Source of the DNA: an uncultured Roseibium sp.
GTDB lineage: Bacteria; Pseudomonadota; Alphaproteobacteria; Rhizobiales; Stappiaceae
Reading direction: 5' to 3'
Assembly (NCBI RefSeq): GCF_963675985.1
Contig: NZ_OY780957.1
Span: 1,635,501 to 1,699,500 of the forward strand
DNA: 64,000 nucleotides
Shown: in pieces, positions 1-8,831 of the stretch
How the letters are laid out: every line of letters starts with the position of its first letter
Position numbering within the stretch: the first letter of the stretch is position 1
The notes under the pieces: model-generated
What the model saw: the letters and a program-made list of their open reading frames with translations, nothing else
Database searches by the model: none
Told to the model about the DNA's origin: nothing
Position numbers and translations under genes: made by a program

Positions 1-1
1 G

Positions 2-160
2 CCTCTTCTGTCCAGGGGCGTCATCGACAGCAGATTACCCGAACGTTTACCTATGACACTTTACGCAGGGTATGGTGACGTGATCTTTATGATATTTTCA
101 ATTTTAAGTTTTGGTTTACTTTCAAAACATCGATACAACCCGGCTTCGCGTAGAAATTGA
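2..160 (+). CDS. lnt: Apolipoprotein N-acyltransferase, C-terminal end (partial)
   Basis: An open frame runs from the window edge to a TGA at 158-160 and encodes the last 52 residues of a protein. It reads VIDSRLPERLPMTLYAGYGD and then a hydrophobic segment (IFMIFSILSFGLL) ending in a short basic tail. This matches the C-terminus of Lnt, with its VDxRLP...T.YAR.GD block followed by the last membrane helix. Lnt adds the third acyl chain to lipoproteins in the inner membrane. The next gene is a PhrR-like regulator, and the lnt (actA)-phrR-metK order is known from Sinorhizobium, which supports the call. Too short for the ORF listing supplied; the 5' part lies outside the window. Confidence 0.8.
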   Translation, partial: PLLSRGVIDSRLPERLPMTLYAGYGDVIFMIFSILSFGLLSKHRYNPASRRN

Positions 161-352
161 TTTTTCTGTTTGGGGAATGTGAATGCCCTGTGATACAACC
201 GTGATATTGCTTCGGATGACGAAGCGCGGTGAAGCGTGCTTACTGTGTCGAGATCATTTTGATCAAGTGCGTGGGGGTAGGTGCTTGTTCATCCGTTTCA
301 AATGGAGAACTCGGCGGAAATTCGCCGATTAATAAAGAAAGACCAAAGACCC

Positions 353-757
353 ATGCCCAGCAAAAAGGCACCAAATCCGATTGATATTCATGTCGGAAGC
401 CGGGTTCGGCTTCGCCGCATGATGCTTGGAATGAGCCAGGAAAAGCTTGGAGAAGCTTTAGGCATCACGTTCCAGCAGATTCAGAAATACGAAAAAGGCA
501 CCAACCGGATCGGTGCAAGTCGCCTTCAGCATATCGCAACGATTTTGAAAGTACCCGTTGCGTTCTTCTTCGAAGATGCGCCGGGTACGCCTGAAGAAGC
601 CGAGGGCTTTGGCGAATCTCAACCCACGTCCTATGTGGTCGATTTCCTTTCCTCCTCCGAAGGCCTGTCTCTCAATAAGGCCTTCGTCCGCATTGAAGAC
701 CCCAAAGTTCGCCGTAGAATTGTGGATCTGGTCCGTTCTTTGGCCGGTGACGACTAA
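353..757 (+). CDS. XRE-family helix-turn-helix regulator, PhrR/PraR-like
   Basis: A 134-residue DNA-binding protein. A canonical XRE/Cro helix-turn-helix covers about residues 13-67, including MSQEKLGEALGITFQQIQKY and the family block GTNRIGASRL, followed by a PVAFFFED segment and a short C-terminal helix region. I place the start at ATG 353 (MPSKKAPNPIDIHVGSR) because relatives begin with this NPIDIHVGSR block; in-frame starts at 281 (GTG) and 302 (ATG) would add a tail not typical of the family. Position between lnt and metK matches the acid-inducible PhrR locus of Sinorhizobium and the PraR-type repressors of rhizobia. The targets in this organism cannot be read from sequence. Confidence 0.85.
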   Translation: MPSKKAPNPIDIHVGSRVRLRRMMLGMSQEKLGEALGITFQQIQKYEKGTNRIGASRLQHIATILKVPVAFFFEDAPGTPEEAEGFGESQPTSYVVDFLSSSEGLSLNKAFVRIEDPKVRRRIVDLVRSLAGDD

Positions 758-811
758 GAAATTCGGCTTCGCGCTTGACGTGGGGAAGAACTTTCAGGAT
801 TGATGCGCATT

Positions 812-837
812 GAAGCGGCGAGTTCATTCGCCGCTTC
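812..837 (+). terminator. Hairpin between the XRE gene and metK
   Basis: GAAGCGGCGA and TCGCCGCTTC form a perfect 10-bp stem around the six-base loop GTTCAT. It lies 54 bases after the regulator stop and 32 bases before the metK start. Only scattered T's follow, so it may be an imperfect terminator of the upstream gene or a leader hairpin of metK. A possible promoter (TTGACG at 775-780, 17-base spacer, GATTGA) precedes it, which would put the hairpin in the metK leader. Confidence 0.4.
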
Positions 838-869
838 AGTCATATTCATTCCCAGAAGGACGATAGCCA

Positions 870-2042
870 ATGGCCCGTCAAGATTATCTCTTCACCTCTG
901 AATCCGTATCGGAAGGACATCCGGACAAAGTCTGCGATCGCATTTCCGATGCCGTTGTCGATGCATATCTGAGCGAAATGCCCGAAGCGCGTGTTGCCTG
1001 CGAAACGCTGGCGACGACAAACCGCATCGTGATCGCCGGCGAAACCCGTGGTCCGAACACCATTACCAAGGACTACATCGCGCATCTGGCCCGCATGGCG
1101 GTGAAGGATATCGGTTACGAGCAGGAAGGGTTCCATTGGGAGACCTGTGACGTCGCAGTTCACCTCCATGCCCAGTCCGCTCATATCGCGCAGGGCGTCG
1201 ATGCGGCGGACAACAAGGACGAAGGCGCGGGCGACCAGGGCATCATGTTCGGTTACGCCTGCCGCGAAACGCCGGAACTGATGCCGGCCCCGATCCTGTA
1301 TTCCCACAAGATCCTGAAGACCCTTGCCGAAGCCCGCAAATACGGCAACGCCAGTGTCCTGGGCCCGGATGCGAAAAGCCAGGTCACGGTCCGTTACGAA
1401 AACGGCAAGCCGATGGAAGTCACCTCCATCGTTCTGTCGACTCAGCACCTCGACGAAACCATGACCTCCGACGACGTGCGCAAGGTGGTCGAACCCTACA
1501 TTCGTGAAACGCTGCCGGCCGGCTGGATCACCGACGGCACCGAATGGCACGTCAATCCGACCGGTGCCTTCGTCATCGGCGGACCGGACGGCGACTGTGG
1601 CCTGACCGGCCGCAAGATCATCGTCGACACCTATGGCGGTGCGGCTCCGCATGGCGGTGGCGCCTTCTCCGGCAAGGATCCGACCAAGGTGGACCGTTCG
1701 GCCGCCTATGCGTCGCGCTATCTGGCCAAGAACGTCGTGGCCGCCGAATTGGCCGACAAGTGCACCATCCAGCTGTCCTATGCCATCGGCGTTGCGGATC
1801 CGCTGTCGGTTTATGTCGATCTGCACGGAACCGGCAACTGCGACGAAGCCAAGCTCGAAAAGGCTCTGCGCGAAGTCATGGGTCTCACCCCGCGCCGTAT
1901 CCGCGAGCATTTGAAGCTCAACAACCCGATCTACGAGCGCACCGCGGCTTACGGCCATTTCGGCCGTGACCCGGATGCGGACGGTGGGTTCTCCTGGGAA
2001 AAGACCGATCTGGTCGATGCCCTGAAGACCGCTATGGGCTAA
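870..2042 (+). CDS. metK: S-adenosylmethionine synthase
   Basis: 390 residues, full length for MetK, which makes S-adenosylmethionine from methionine and ATP in the cytosol. Visible signatures are the N-terminal GHPDKVCDRISDAVVDA block (about residues 15-31), the hexapeptide-type motif GAGDQGIMFGYA (119-130) and the glycine-rich phosphate loop GGGAFSGKDPTKVDRSAAY (from about 262). The start is ATG 870, preceded by AGAAGGA. It sits between the XRE regulator and trmB, the usual rhizobial order; the product is the methyl donor for TrmB. A GC-rich 13-bp hairpin separates it from trmB. No recognisable SAM riboswitch precedes it. Confidence 0.98.
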   Translation: MARQDYLFTSESVSEGHPDKVCDRISDAVVDAYLSEMPEARVACETLATTNRIVIAGETRGPNTITKDYIAHLARMAVKDIGYEQEGFHWETCDVAVHLHAQSAHIAQGVDAADNKDEGAGDQGIMFGYACRETPELMPAPILYSHKILKTLAEARKYGNASVLGPDAKSQVTVRYENGKPMEVTSIVLSTQHLDETMTSDDVRKVVEPYIRETLPAGWITDGTEWHVNPTGAFVIGGPDGDCGLTGRKIIVDTYGGAAPHGGGAFSGKDPTKVDRSAAYASRYLAKNVVAAELADKCTIQLSYAIGVADPLSVYVDLHGTGNCDEAKLEKALREVMGLTPRRIREHLKLNNPIYERTAAYGHFGRDPDADGGFSWEKTDLVDALKTAMG

Positions 2043-2071
2043 GGCCCGATCCGACGACAAAGATGGAAAGC

Positions 2072-2103
2072 GTTCCGCCGGCCCCGTTACGGGCCGGCGG
2101 AAC
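2072..2103 (+). terminator. GC-rich hairpin between metK and trmB
   Basis: The arms GTTCCGCCGGCCC and GGGCCGGCGGAAC form a perfect 13-bp stem around the loop CGTTAC. No T tract follows, so an intrinsic terminator is doubtful. A 3'-end stabilising or RNA-processing hairpin between metK and trmB is an alternative. Confidence 0.5.
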
Positions 2104-2123
2104 CGTATAAGCCAAGCCATGCC

Positions 2124-2819
2124 ATGACCGATCGTTACGAAGGCGCCTTTTTCGGCCGGCGCAAGGGAAAACCGCTCAGCCCCAAGCGCAGCGCGCTGAT
2201 GGAAAACGAGCTGCCCCGCCTGGGCCTGGACCTGACCGCCCCGCCACCGGATGACCTTGCCACGCTGTTCACCGTGCCGGTGCGCGAAGTCTGGCTGGAA
2301 GTGGGTTTTGGCGGCGGCGAGCATCTGCTGCACCGCGCGCGGGAAAATCCGGACATCGGTTTCATCGGCGTTGAACCTTTCATCGGCAGCATGGCGAAGA
2401 CGGTCAGTGCGATTGTGGACGAGGGGATTGAGAATATCCGCCTCCATGACGACGATGCCGTCGATGTTCTCGACTGGTTGCCCGAAGCGTCTCTGGATCT
2501 TGCCTATCAACTCTACCCGGATCCGTGGCCCAAGAAGCGCCACTGGAAACGCCGCTTCGTCAATGCCGCGAACCTGGACCGTTATGCTAGGGTGTTGAAG
2601 CCGGGTACCGAGTTCCGCTTCGCAAGCGACATCGATACCTATGTGGACTGGACCCTGCGCCATTGCCACGACCATGCGTCCTTCGAGTGGACGGCGGAAT
2701 GCGCCGACGACTGGCGCAGGCCCTGGGCCGGCTGGCCCGGCACGCGCTACGAGGCCAAGGCCCTGCGTGAAGGCCGGGTGCCGCGCTATTTGACTTTCCG
2801 GCGGGCGCGCACCACCTAA
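2124..2819 (+). CDS. trmB: tRNA (guanine-N7)-methyltransferase
   Basis: A 231-residue Rossmann-fold methyltransferase that forms m7G46 in the tRNA variable loop. The SAM-binding motif LEVGFGGGEHL is at about residues 58-68, GVEPFIGSM follows as motif II, and the TrmB signature YPDPWPKKRHWKRRF lies at 131-145. ATG 2124 gives the expected length. It follows metK by 81 bases. The gene ends 234 bases before rimP, and the gap carries a promoter candidate and a terminator, so trmB belongs to the metK transcript rather than the nusA operon. Confidence 0.96.
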   Translation: MTDRYEGAFFGRRKGKPLSPKRSALMENELPRLGLDLTAPPPDDLATLFTVPVREVWLEVGFGGGEHLLHRARENPDIGFIGVEPFIGSMAKTVSAIVDEGIENIRLHDDDAVDVLDWLPEASLDLAYQLYPDPWPKKRHWKRRFVNAANLDRYARVLKPGTEFRFASDIDTYVDWTLRHCHDHASFEWTAECADDWRRPWAGWPGTRYEAKALREGRVPRYLTFRRARTT

Positions 2820-2843
2820 AAGGCGACCGAAGCGGGTTAGCCC

Positions 2844-2876
2844 TTGCGTTTTGCTGTTGTTTGACTGTATACAGTC
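2844..2876 (+). promoter_or_regulatory. Candidate promoter and palindromic operator before the rimP-nusA operon
   Basis: TTGCGT (2844-2849), an 18-base spacer and TATACA (2868-2873) resemble a sigma70-type promoter. The -10 element lies inside a perfect 14-base palindrome, GACTGTATACAGTC (2863-2876). The TGTATACA core resembles operators of FadR-type GntR repressors; no such regulator is encoded nearby, so that link is only a resemblance. Confidence 0.4.
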
Positions 2877-2911
2877 GTTGTTTCACCTCAGTCGGCTTAT
2901 ATGGCGGTATT

Positions 2912-2944
2912 GAGAGTGGGCCCGCAGGGGACCCGCTCTTTTTT
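2912..2944 (+). terminator. Intrinsic terminator upstream of rimP
   Basis: AGAGTGGG-CCC pairs with GGG-A-CCCGCTCT (one G-U pair, one bulged A) around a short GCAG loop and is followed at once by TTTTTT (2939-2944). It either ends the metK-trmB transcript or, because a promoter candidate lies just upstream, acts as an attenuator in the leader of the nusA operon. Confidence 0.75.
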
Positions 2945-3053
2945 GCATACAGGGCTTGCTGAGATTGATCGGCGGAAGGCTGCGAACACGCGCCGGCTGC
3001 CGGTTTGGATCCCGGTTCTTTGCTGGATTGACGGGATGTTGCAGGAGTAGGGC

Positions 3054-3641
3054 GTGAGCGCAAACGAAGCGAGAATCATAACGGAGCAGGGGCTGGATGC
3101 CCGTGTAGCCGCTATTGTGGAACCGGTGATCGAGGATCTCGGCTACCGCCTCGTGCGCACAATGATCAGCGCGGCCAACGGCTGCACGCTGCAGATCATG
3201 GCAGAACGCCCCGACGGCACCATGACCGTCGAAGATTGCGAAACCATCAGCCGGGCCGTTTCGCCGGCCCTCGATGTGGAAGACCCGATCAACCGGGCCT
3301 ATCACCTGGAGATCTCGTCTCCGGGGATCGATCGACCGCTGGTTCGTGCGAGTGATTTCGAGCGTTGGGCCGGCCATGAAGTCAAGGTCGAACTCGCCGT
3401 GATGCTCGACGGCCGCAAACGGTTCCGCGGCACGCTGCTGGGCGTGAAGGACGGAGCGGCACTTGTCCGCCTCGCGGATGTGCGCAAGGACGAACAGGAT
3501 ACTTTCGAACTGCCTCTGGAAGATATCGGCGAAGCCAAGCTGGTACTGACGGATGATCTGATTACTGCTGCGCTGAAAGCGGAAAAAGCGGCTCTGGCCG
3601 CGCGGGGCGCGCAGATGGAAACTGAAAGCAAGGCCAACTGA
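3054..3641 (+). CDS. rimP: Ribosome maturation factor RimP
   Basis: 195 residues. RimP is needed for late 30S subunit maturation. The N-terminal alpha/beta domain carries the family pattern VEDCETISRAVSPALDVED (about residues 60-80) and SSPGIDRPL (about 87-95), followed by the Sm-like C-terminal domain. The start is GTG 3054, chosen because AGGAG (3043-3047) sits six bases upstream. It is the first gene of the conserved rimP-nusA-rnpM-infB-rbfA-truB cluster and probably follows an attenuated leader. Confidence 0.95.
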   Translation: MSANEARIITEQGLDARVAAIVEPVIEDLGYRLVRTMISAANGCTLQIMAERPDGTMTVEDCETISRAVSPALDVEDPINRAYHLEISSPGIDRPLVRASDFERWAGHEVKVELAVMLDGRKRFRGTLLGVKDGAALVRLADVRKDEQDTFELPLEDIGEAKLVLTDDLITAALKAEKAALAARGAQMETESKAN

Positions 3642-3723
3642 GGAAGCACCCTGCGCATTGGGGCTTCCGACTAAACAAAAGCGCGTCATGCGGAAATTGA
3701 GACGTGCAAGAGGAGTGGATTGA

Positions 3724-5373
3724 ATGGCTATCAGCGCGAACCGGCTGGAACTGCTGCAAATCGCCGACGCGGTTGCCAGGGAAAAGTCGATTGACCGCAA
3801 CATCGTCATCACGGCGATGGAGGATGCGATCCAGAAGGCTGCCCGGTCCCGCTACGGTACCGAGACGGAAGTGCGTGCCGAGATCAATGCCAAGACCGGT
3901 GAAATCCGTCTCCAGCGTCTCCTGCAGGTCGTCGAAGCCGTCGAAAACGTTTCGACCGAAATCTCCCTCGACGATGCGCGCGCCCGCAACCCGGAAGCAA
4001 CCCTCGGCGATTTCATTGCCGAGCCGCTGCCGCCGCTCGATTTCGGCCGTATCGCGGCGCAGTCCGCCAAGCAGGTGATCGTGCAGAAGGTGCGCGAAGC
4101 CGAGCGTGACCGCCAGTACGAGGAATTCAAGGACCGGGTCGGCGAAGTCGTCAACGGCGTGGTCAAGCGGGCCGAATACGGCAACGTGATCGTGGATCTC
4201 GGCCGCGGCGAAGGCATTGTCCGTCGTGACGAACTGATCCCGCGCGAAGCCTTCCGAACCGGCGACCGTATCCGCGCCTATATCTACGACGTGCGCCGCG
4301 AGCAGCGCGGTCCGCAGATCTTCCTGTCGCGGACCCATCCGCAGTTCATGGCAAAGCTCTTTGCCCAGGAAGTGCCGGAAATCTACGACGGCGTCATCGA
4401 GATCAGGTCTGTCGCCCGTGATCCGGGCTCGCGTGCGAAGATCGCCGTGATCTCCAAGGACAGCTCGATCGATCCGGTCGGCGCCTGTGTCGGGATGCGC
4501 GGTAGCCGTGTGCAGGCCGTGGTCGGCGAACTGCAGGGCGAGAAGATCGACATCATTCCGTGGAACGAAGATCCGGCGACCTTTATCGTCAACGCCCTCC
4601 AGCCAGCCGAAGTCGCCAAGGTCGTTCTTGATGAAGACGCGGAACGCATCGAGGTGGTCGTTCCCGACGAACAGCTGTCGCTCGCCATTGGCCGTCGCGG
4701 CCAGAACGTGCGTCTGGCGTCCCAGCTCACTGGCTGGGCCATCGACATCATGACCGAGCAGGAAGAATCCGAGCGTCGCCAGAAGGAATTCCAGGAACGC
4801 TCGCAGCTCTTCATGGATGCGCTCAACGTCGACGAGATGGTCGGCCAGCTGCTGGCCACCGAAGGCTTTACTTCCGTGGAAGAAGTGGCCTATGTCGATC
4901 TGGACGAAATCGCCATGATCGAAGGTTTCGACGGGGAAACCGCGGAAGAGATCCAGGCGCGTGGCCGCGATTATCTGGAAGAGCTGGAAGCCAATCTCGA
5001 CAAGGAACGCATCGAACTCGGTGTTTCCGACGATCTGCGGTCCATCGACGGCATGACCACGGCGATGATGGTCGCGCTTGGCAAGGACGACATCAAGACC
5101 ATGGAAGACCTTGCGGGCTGTGCGGCGGACGATCTGGTCGGCTGGACCGAACGCAAGGATGGCGAAACCAAGCGGTTTGAAGGCTCCTTGAGCGGTATGG
5201 ACCTGTCGCGGGCCGAAGCTGAAACCATGGTGATGGCTGCGCGCGTTGCCGCCGGCTGGATTACCGAGGAAGAGCTGGCTGCAATGTCCGCTGAAGCCGA
5301 GGCTGAAGAAGTCGAGGAAGTCGAAGAGGCGGAAACCGAAGCAGCACCCGCGGGTGCAATTCTGAACGGCTGA
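3724..5373 (+). CDS. nusA: Transcription termination/antitermination factor NusA
   Basis: 549 residues. NusA binds RNA polymerase and nascent RNA and modulates pausing, termination and antitermination. In order: the N-terminal polymerase-binding domain (about 1-125), an S1 domain (about 132-198; VKRAEYGNVIVDLGRGEG), two KH domains with GMRG (257-260) and GRRGQN (323-328), then two helix-hairpin-helix acidic repeats and a Glu-rich tail. AGAGGAG lies just ahead of ATG 3724. Located 82 bases after rimP in the same operon. An intrinsic terminator upstream of rimP offers a route for autogenous control, as known for E. coli nusA. Confidence 0.98.
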   Translation: MAISANRLELLQIADAVAREKSIDRNIVITAMEDAIQKAARSRYGTETEVRAEINAKTGEIRLQRLLQVVEAVENVSTEISLDDARARNPEATLGDFIAEPLPPLDFGRIAAQSAKQVIVQKVREAERDRQYEEFKDRVGEVVNGVVKRAEYGNVIVDLGRGEGIVRRDELIPREAFRTGDRIRAYIYDVRREQRGPQIFLSRTHPQFMAKLFAQEVPEIYDGVIEIRSVARDPGSRAKIAVISKDSSIDPVGACVGMRGSRVQAVVGELQGEKIDIIPWNEDPATFIVNALQPAEVAKVVLDEDAERIEVVVPDEQLSLAIGRRGQNVRLASQLTGWAIDIMTEQEESERRQKEFQERSQLFMDALNVDEMVGQLLATEGFTSVEEVAYVDLDEIAMIEGFDGETAEEIQARGRDYLEELEANLDKERIELGVSDDLRSIDGMTTAMMVALGKDDIKTMEDLAGCAADDLVGWTERKDGETKRFEGSLSGMDLSRAEAETMVMAARVAAGWITEEELAAMSAEAEAEEVEEVEEAETEAAPAGAILNG

Positions 5374-5410
5374 ACGGGCCGATCGCAAGCAATCCGGCCG
5401 GAGAGAGTGG

Positions 5411-6064
5411 GTGCCAAAAAAGAACGAACCGACGGAACGGCAATGTGCCGTGAGCCGCAAGGTACTTCCGGTGGATCGTTTGATACGCTTCGTTCTCGAC
5501 CCGGAAGGCCGGGTGGTGCCGGATCTGAAACGCAGGCTCCCCGGACGGGGCGTCTGGATTACCGCGGCGCAGGACACCGTTTGTGCCGCGGAAAAGGAGA
5601 AGAAACGGGTATTCGGCAGAGGCTTCAAGTGTGAGGCCCTGGTGGAGCCGGGGCTTGCGGAGCAGATAGATGCTCTCATGGAAAAGAACGCCCTGCAGGC
5701 GTTGTCCATGACCCGCAAGGCCGGTGAACTGATTACCGGTTTTTCGAAAGTGGAAGCGGCTCTGCGGCGCGACGAGGTCGCTGGGCTCATTCATGCCTCG
5801 GACGCAGCCGAGGATGGAATTCGTAAGCTGACGGCGGTGGCCGCCAGCCGATTTGACACCGTAAACGGACTTTCCGTCGTCCGTTTGTTCGATTCGACTC
5901 AATTGGATTTGGCATTGGGTCGGTCAAATGTGATACATGCTGCACTGCTTGCGGGGCCGGCGAGCGAAAACTTCCTGTCGCAAGTGCGCGAACTGGAAGC
6001 ATTCCGGTCGAATTCCGCCGCAGACGAACAAGGCAACCCAGGCAGTGCGGTTGCGCAGGACTGA
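5411..6064 (+). CDS. rnpM: RNA-binding protein with YlxR (RnpM) and L7Ae-like domains
   Basis: 217 residues carrying two RNA-binding modules. The N-terminal YlxR/DUF448 domain (about 8-85) contains RQCAVSRKVLPVDRLIRF and LPGRGVWI. The second half (about 100-195) resembles the L7Ae/L30e-type YlxQ proteins, with LSMTRKAGELITGFSKVE. In Firmicutes ylxR and ylxQ are adjacent separate genes between nusA and infB; here they form one reading frame, as in many alphaproteobacteria. YlxR has been described as an RNase P modulator in Firmicutes; the role here is not tested. The start is GTG 5411, with GGAGAG upstream. Confidence 0.85.
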   Translation: MPKKNEPTERQCAVSRKVLPVDRLIRFVLDPEGRVVPDLKRRLPGRGVWITAAQDTVCAAEKEKKRVFGRGFKCEALVEPGLAEQIDALMEKNALQALSMTRKAGELITGFSKVEAALRRDEVAGLIHASDAAEDGIRKLTAVAASRFDTVNGLSVVRLFDSTQLDLALGRSNVIHAALLAGPASENFLSQVRELEAFRSNSAADEQGNPGSAVAQD

Positions 6065-6071
6065 AGGCAAT

Positions 6072-8723
6072 ATGAGCGATACGAAGAACCCAGGCGACAA
6101 GACAATCAGCGTTGAGCGCAAGACGCTCGGCCTCAAGCGGAGTGGTGGCGATCAGGGAACTGTTCGGCAGTCGTTCTCCCATGGCCGGACGAAGGCGGTC
6201 GTCGTCGAGAAGAAGAAGCGTCGCGTTGTGGTGCCCGGTCAGGAGCCGAAGGCCGAGCCGTCCGCACCCGTGGCCAAGCGACCCGACGAAACGCCTCAAG
6301 CACCGCGCCCCAGGCCGGCGGCAGAGGCGCCCCAGGCACCTCGTCGCGGCGGTCAGCGCCCGAAGGGCGGCAACGTTCTGCGCTCCCTGACCAAGGAAGA
6401 GGCCGAAGCGCGCGCTGCCGCGCTCAAGATGGCTCAGGTCCGGGAGGTCGAGGAACGCAAGCAGGCTGCGGAAGACGCCAAGCGGCGCGCCGAAGAGGAA
6501 GCCCGCCGCAAGGTTGAAGAGGAAGCCCGGCGCAAGGTCGAGGAAGAAGAGCGCAAGAAGCGCGAGGAAGAAGAAGCCCGTCTTGCGGCCGAGAAGGCTG
6601 CCGAAGATGCGCGTGCCGAGGCTGAAAAGCCGGCGGAACCGGCCGGAAAAGCCTCCGCGCCGGCTTCCGAAGCTGCGACCGACGCCCGCCCGGCACGTAC
6701 CGACCGGCCGGCTGCAGCCCGTCCCGCGACAGCGGAAGAAGGCGAAGATCGCGGCGGCAAGTCGGCCGTACGCGCCGTCAAGCGTCAGAAGCCTGCGCCG
6801 ACCCCGTCCCGGCCCCGCGGTGGCGATGACCGCCGGCGGTCCAAGCTTACGATTTCGGCTGCCACCGGCGGATCCGACGAGCAGCGTTCGCGTTCGCTCG
6901 CCTCGCTCCGCCGCCGCCGCGAAAAGGAAAAGCGCGGCAGCCAGCAGGTGGTCCGCGAAAAAGTCCTGCGTGAAGTGATCCTGCCGGAAGCCATCACGAT
7001 TCAGGAACTCGCCAACCGCATGGCCGAGCGCGCCGTTGATGTGATCAAGATCCTCATGAAGCAGGGTCAGATGCTGAAGATCAACGACGTCATCGATGCC
7101 GATACGGCCGAACTGATCGCGGTCGAAATGGGCCACACGGTCAAGCGCGTGTCGGAAGCCGATGTCGAGGAAGGCCTGTTCTCTACCGAGGACGCGGCCG
7201 AGAACATGAAGCCGCGGCCGCCGGTCGTGACCATCATGGGCCACGTCGACCACGGCAAGACGTCGCTGCTCGATGCGATCCGCAATTCCAAGGTGGTCAC
7301 CGGGGAAGCCGGGGGCATCACCCAGCATATCGGCGCCTATCAGGTGGAGCAGGACGGCAATAAGATCACCTTCATCGATACGCCAGGCCACGCCGCGTTC
7401 TCGCAGATGCGTGCCCGCGGTGCGAAGTCGACCGATATCGTGATCCTGGTGGTGGCGGCCGATGACGGTGTCATGCCGCAGACCAAGGAAGCTATTGCCC
7501 ACGCCAAGGCGGCCGACGCGCCGATCATCGTCGCGATCAACAAGATCGACAAGGTTGGTGCCGATCCGAACCGGGTACGCACCGAGCTTCTGCAGGACGA
7601 AATCGTTGTGGAATCCATGGGCGGTGACGTCATCGACGTTGAGGTGTCCGCGCTGAAGGGCACCAACCTGGACAAGCTTCTGGAAATGATCCTGCTTCAG
7701 TCCGAAGTGCTCGAACTGAAGGCCAATCCGGAGCGCAAGGCCGAGGGCATCGTGGTCGAAGCCCAGCTCGACCGCGGCCGCGGTCCGGTCGCGACCGTTC
7801 TGGTCCAGAAGGGCACCCTGCGTCCGGGCGATATTCTTGTCGCCGGTGCCGAATGGGGCCGTGTCCGCGCCATGCTCGACGAGGACGGCAATCAGGTGCC
7901 CGAAGCCGGTCCGTCCAAGCCAGTCGAGGTTCTGGGCTTCCAGGGCACGCCGGAAGCCGGCGACATGGTGGCCGTGGTCGAAAATGAAGCCCGTGCCCGC
8001 GAAATCGTGGACTACCGTCAGCGACAGATCCGCGAAAAGGCCTCGGTGCTTGCCTCCGGTGCCCGCGGTTCGCTCGAGCAGATGATGAACCGGCTGCAGG
8101 AAACCGGCAAAAAGGAGTTCCCGCTGGTGCTCAAGGGCGACGTGCAGGGATCGGTCGAGGCCATTGCCCACGCGCTCAACGAACTCGGCACCGACGAAGT
8201 CGCCGCGCGCATCCTTTTGGCAGGTGTCGGTGGCATCACCGAGAGCGATGTCACCCTGGCAACCGCGTCCAAGGCACCGATCATCGGCTTCAACGTCCGC
8301 GCCAACAAGCAGGCCCGCGAAGCGGCATCCCGTGAAGGCATCGAGATCCGCTACTACAACATCATCTACGACCTGGTGGATGACATCAAAGCGGCCATGT
8401 CGGGGCTTCTGTCGCCGGAGCGTCGGGAAACCTTCCTCGGCAACGCGGAGATCAAGGAAATCTTCCACATTTCCAAGGTCGGCAAGGTCGCGGGCTGTCT
8501 GGTCACCGAAGGTGTCGTGGAACGCGGTGCCAACGTTCGCCTCATTCGCGACGACGTCGTCATCCACGAAGGCCAGCTTGGCACGCTCAAGCGCTTCAAG
8601 GATGAGGTCAAGTCGGTCGAATCCGGTCAGGAATGCGGCATGAACTTCGTCAACTACCAGGACATGCGCCCCGGAGACATCATCGAATGTTTCCGTGTCG
8701 AAGAGATCGCCAGGACGCTTTAA
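6072..8723 (+). CDS. infB: Translation initiation factor IF-2
   Basis: 883 residues. IF-2 is the GTPase that brings fMet-tRNA to the 30S subunit and promotes 50S joining. After the first ~40 residues comes a long low-complexity basic/acidic and Pro/Ala region, with a KVEEEARRKVEEEERKKREE-type charged helix at about 140-190. The IF2_N domain follows, then the G domain with GHVDHGKT at 390-397, DTPGH at 436-440 and NKID at 490-493, then domains II-IV. ATG 6072 is the correct start: the open frame extends upstream to 5937, but that part overlaps rnpM and is not IF-2-like, and AAGG precedes 6072. It begins 7 bases after the rnpM stop. Confidence 0.97.
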   Translation: MSDTKNPGDKTISVERKTLGLKRSGGDQGTVRQSFSHGRTKAVVVEKKKRRVVVPGQEPKAEPSAPVAKRPDETPQAPRPRPAAEAPQAPRRGGQRPKGGNVLRSLTKEEAEARAAALKMAQVREVEERKQAAEDAKRRAEEEARRKVEEEARRKVEEEERKKREEEEARLAAEKAAEDARAEAEKPAEPAGKASAPASEAATDARPARTDRPAAARPATAEEGEDRGGKSAVRAVKRQKPAPTPSRPRGGDDRRRSKLTISAATGGSDEQRSRSLASLRRRREKEKRGSQQVVREKVLREVILPEAITIQELANRMAERAVDVIKILMKQGQMLKINDVIDADTAELIAVEMGHTVKRVSEADVEEGLFSTEDAAENMKPRPPVVTIMGHVDHGKTSLLDAIRNSKVVTGEAGGITQHIGAYQVEQDGNKITFIDTPGHAAFSQMRARGAKSTDIVILVVAADDGVMPQTKEAIAHAKAADAPIIVAINKIDKVGADPNRVRTELLQDEIVVESMGGDVIDVEVSALKGTNLDKLLEMILLQSEVLELKANPERKAEGIVVEAQLDRGRGPVATVLVQKGTLRPGDILVAGAEWGRVRAMLDEDGNQVPEAGPSKPVEVLGFQGTPEAGDMVAVVENEARAREIVDYRQRQIREKASVLASGARGSLEQMMNRLQETGKKEFPLVLKGDVQGSVEAIAHALNELGTDEVAARILLAGVGGITESDVTLATASKAPIIGFNVRANKQAREAASREGIEIRYYNIIYDLVDDIKAAMSGLLSPERRETFLGNAEIKEIFHISKVGKVAGCLVTEGVVERGANVRLIRDDVVIHEGQLGTLKRFKDEVKSVESGQECGMNFVNYQDMRPGDIIECFRVEEIARTL

Positions 8724-8747
8724 GCGTCCGGCCGCATCGGAAATCGA

Positions 8748-8781
8748 ACGCCGGCGTGATCTCAGACGATTACGCCGGCGT
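8748..8781 (+). terminator. Inverted repeat between infB and rbfA
   Basis: Two copies of the self-complementary decamer ACGCCGGCGT (8748-8757 and 8772-8781) can form a 10-bp stem with a 14-base loop. CTTCTGTTT follows, a poor T tract. It may attenuate or process the transcript between infB and rbfA. Confidence 0.45.
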
Positions 8782-8831
8782 CTTCTGTTTGAAAGCGGTC
8801 GTTGGCCGGCGACCGCCAAAGGATTGAAACT

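Noticed and set aside
757..869. SAM riboswitch upstream of metK
   Set aside because: Only a simple 10-bp hairpin is visible; I cannot match SAM-II or SAM/SAH pseudoknot elements.
2863..2876. GACTGTATACAGTC as a LexA box
   Set aside because: The alphaproteobacterial LexA site is a GTTC direct repeat; this palindrome resembles GntR-type operators instead.
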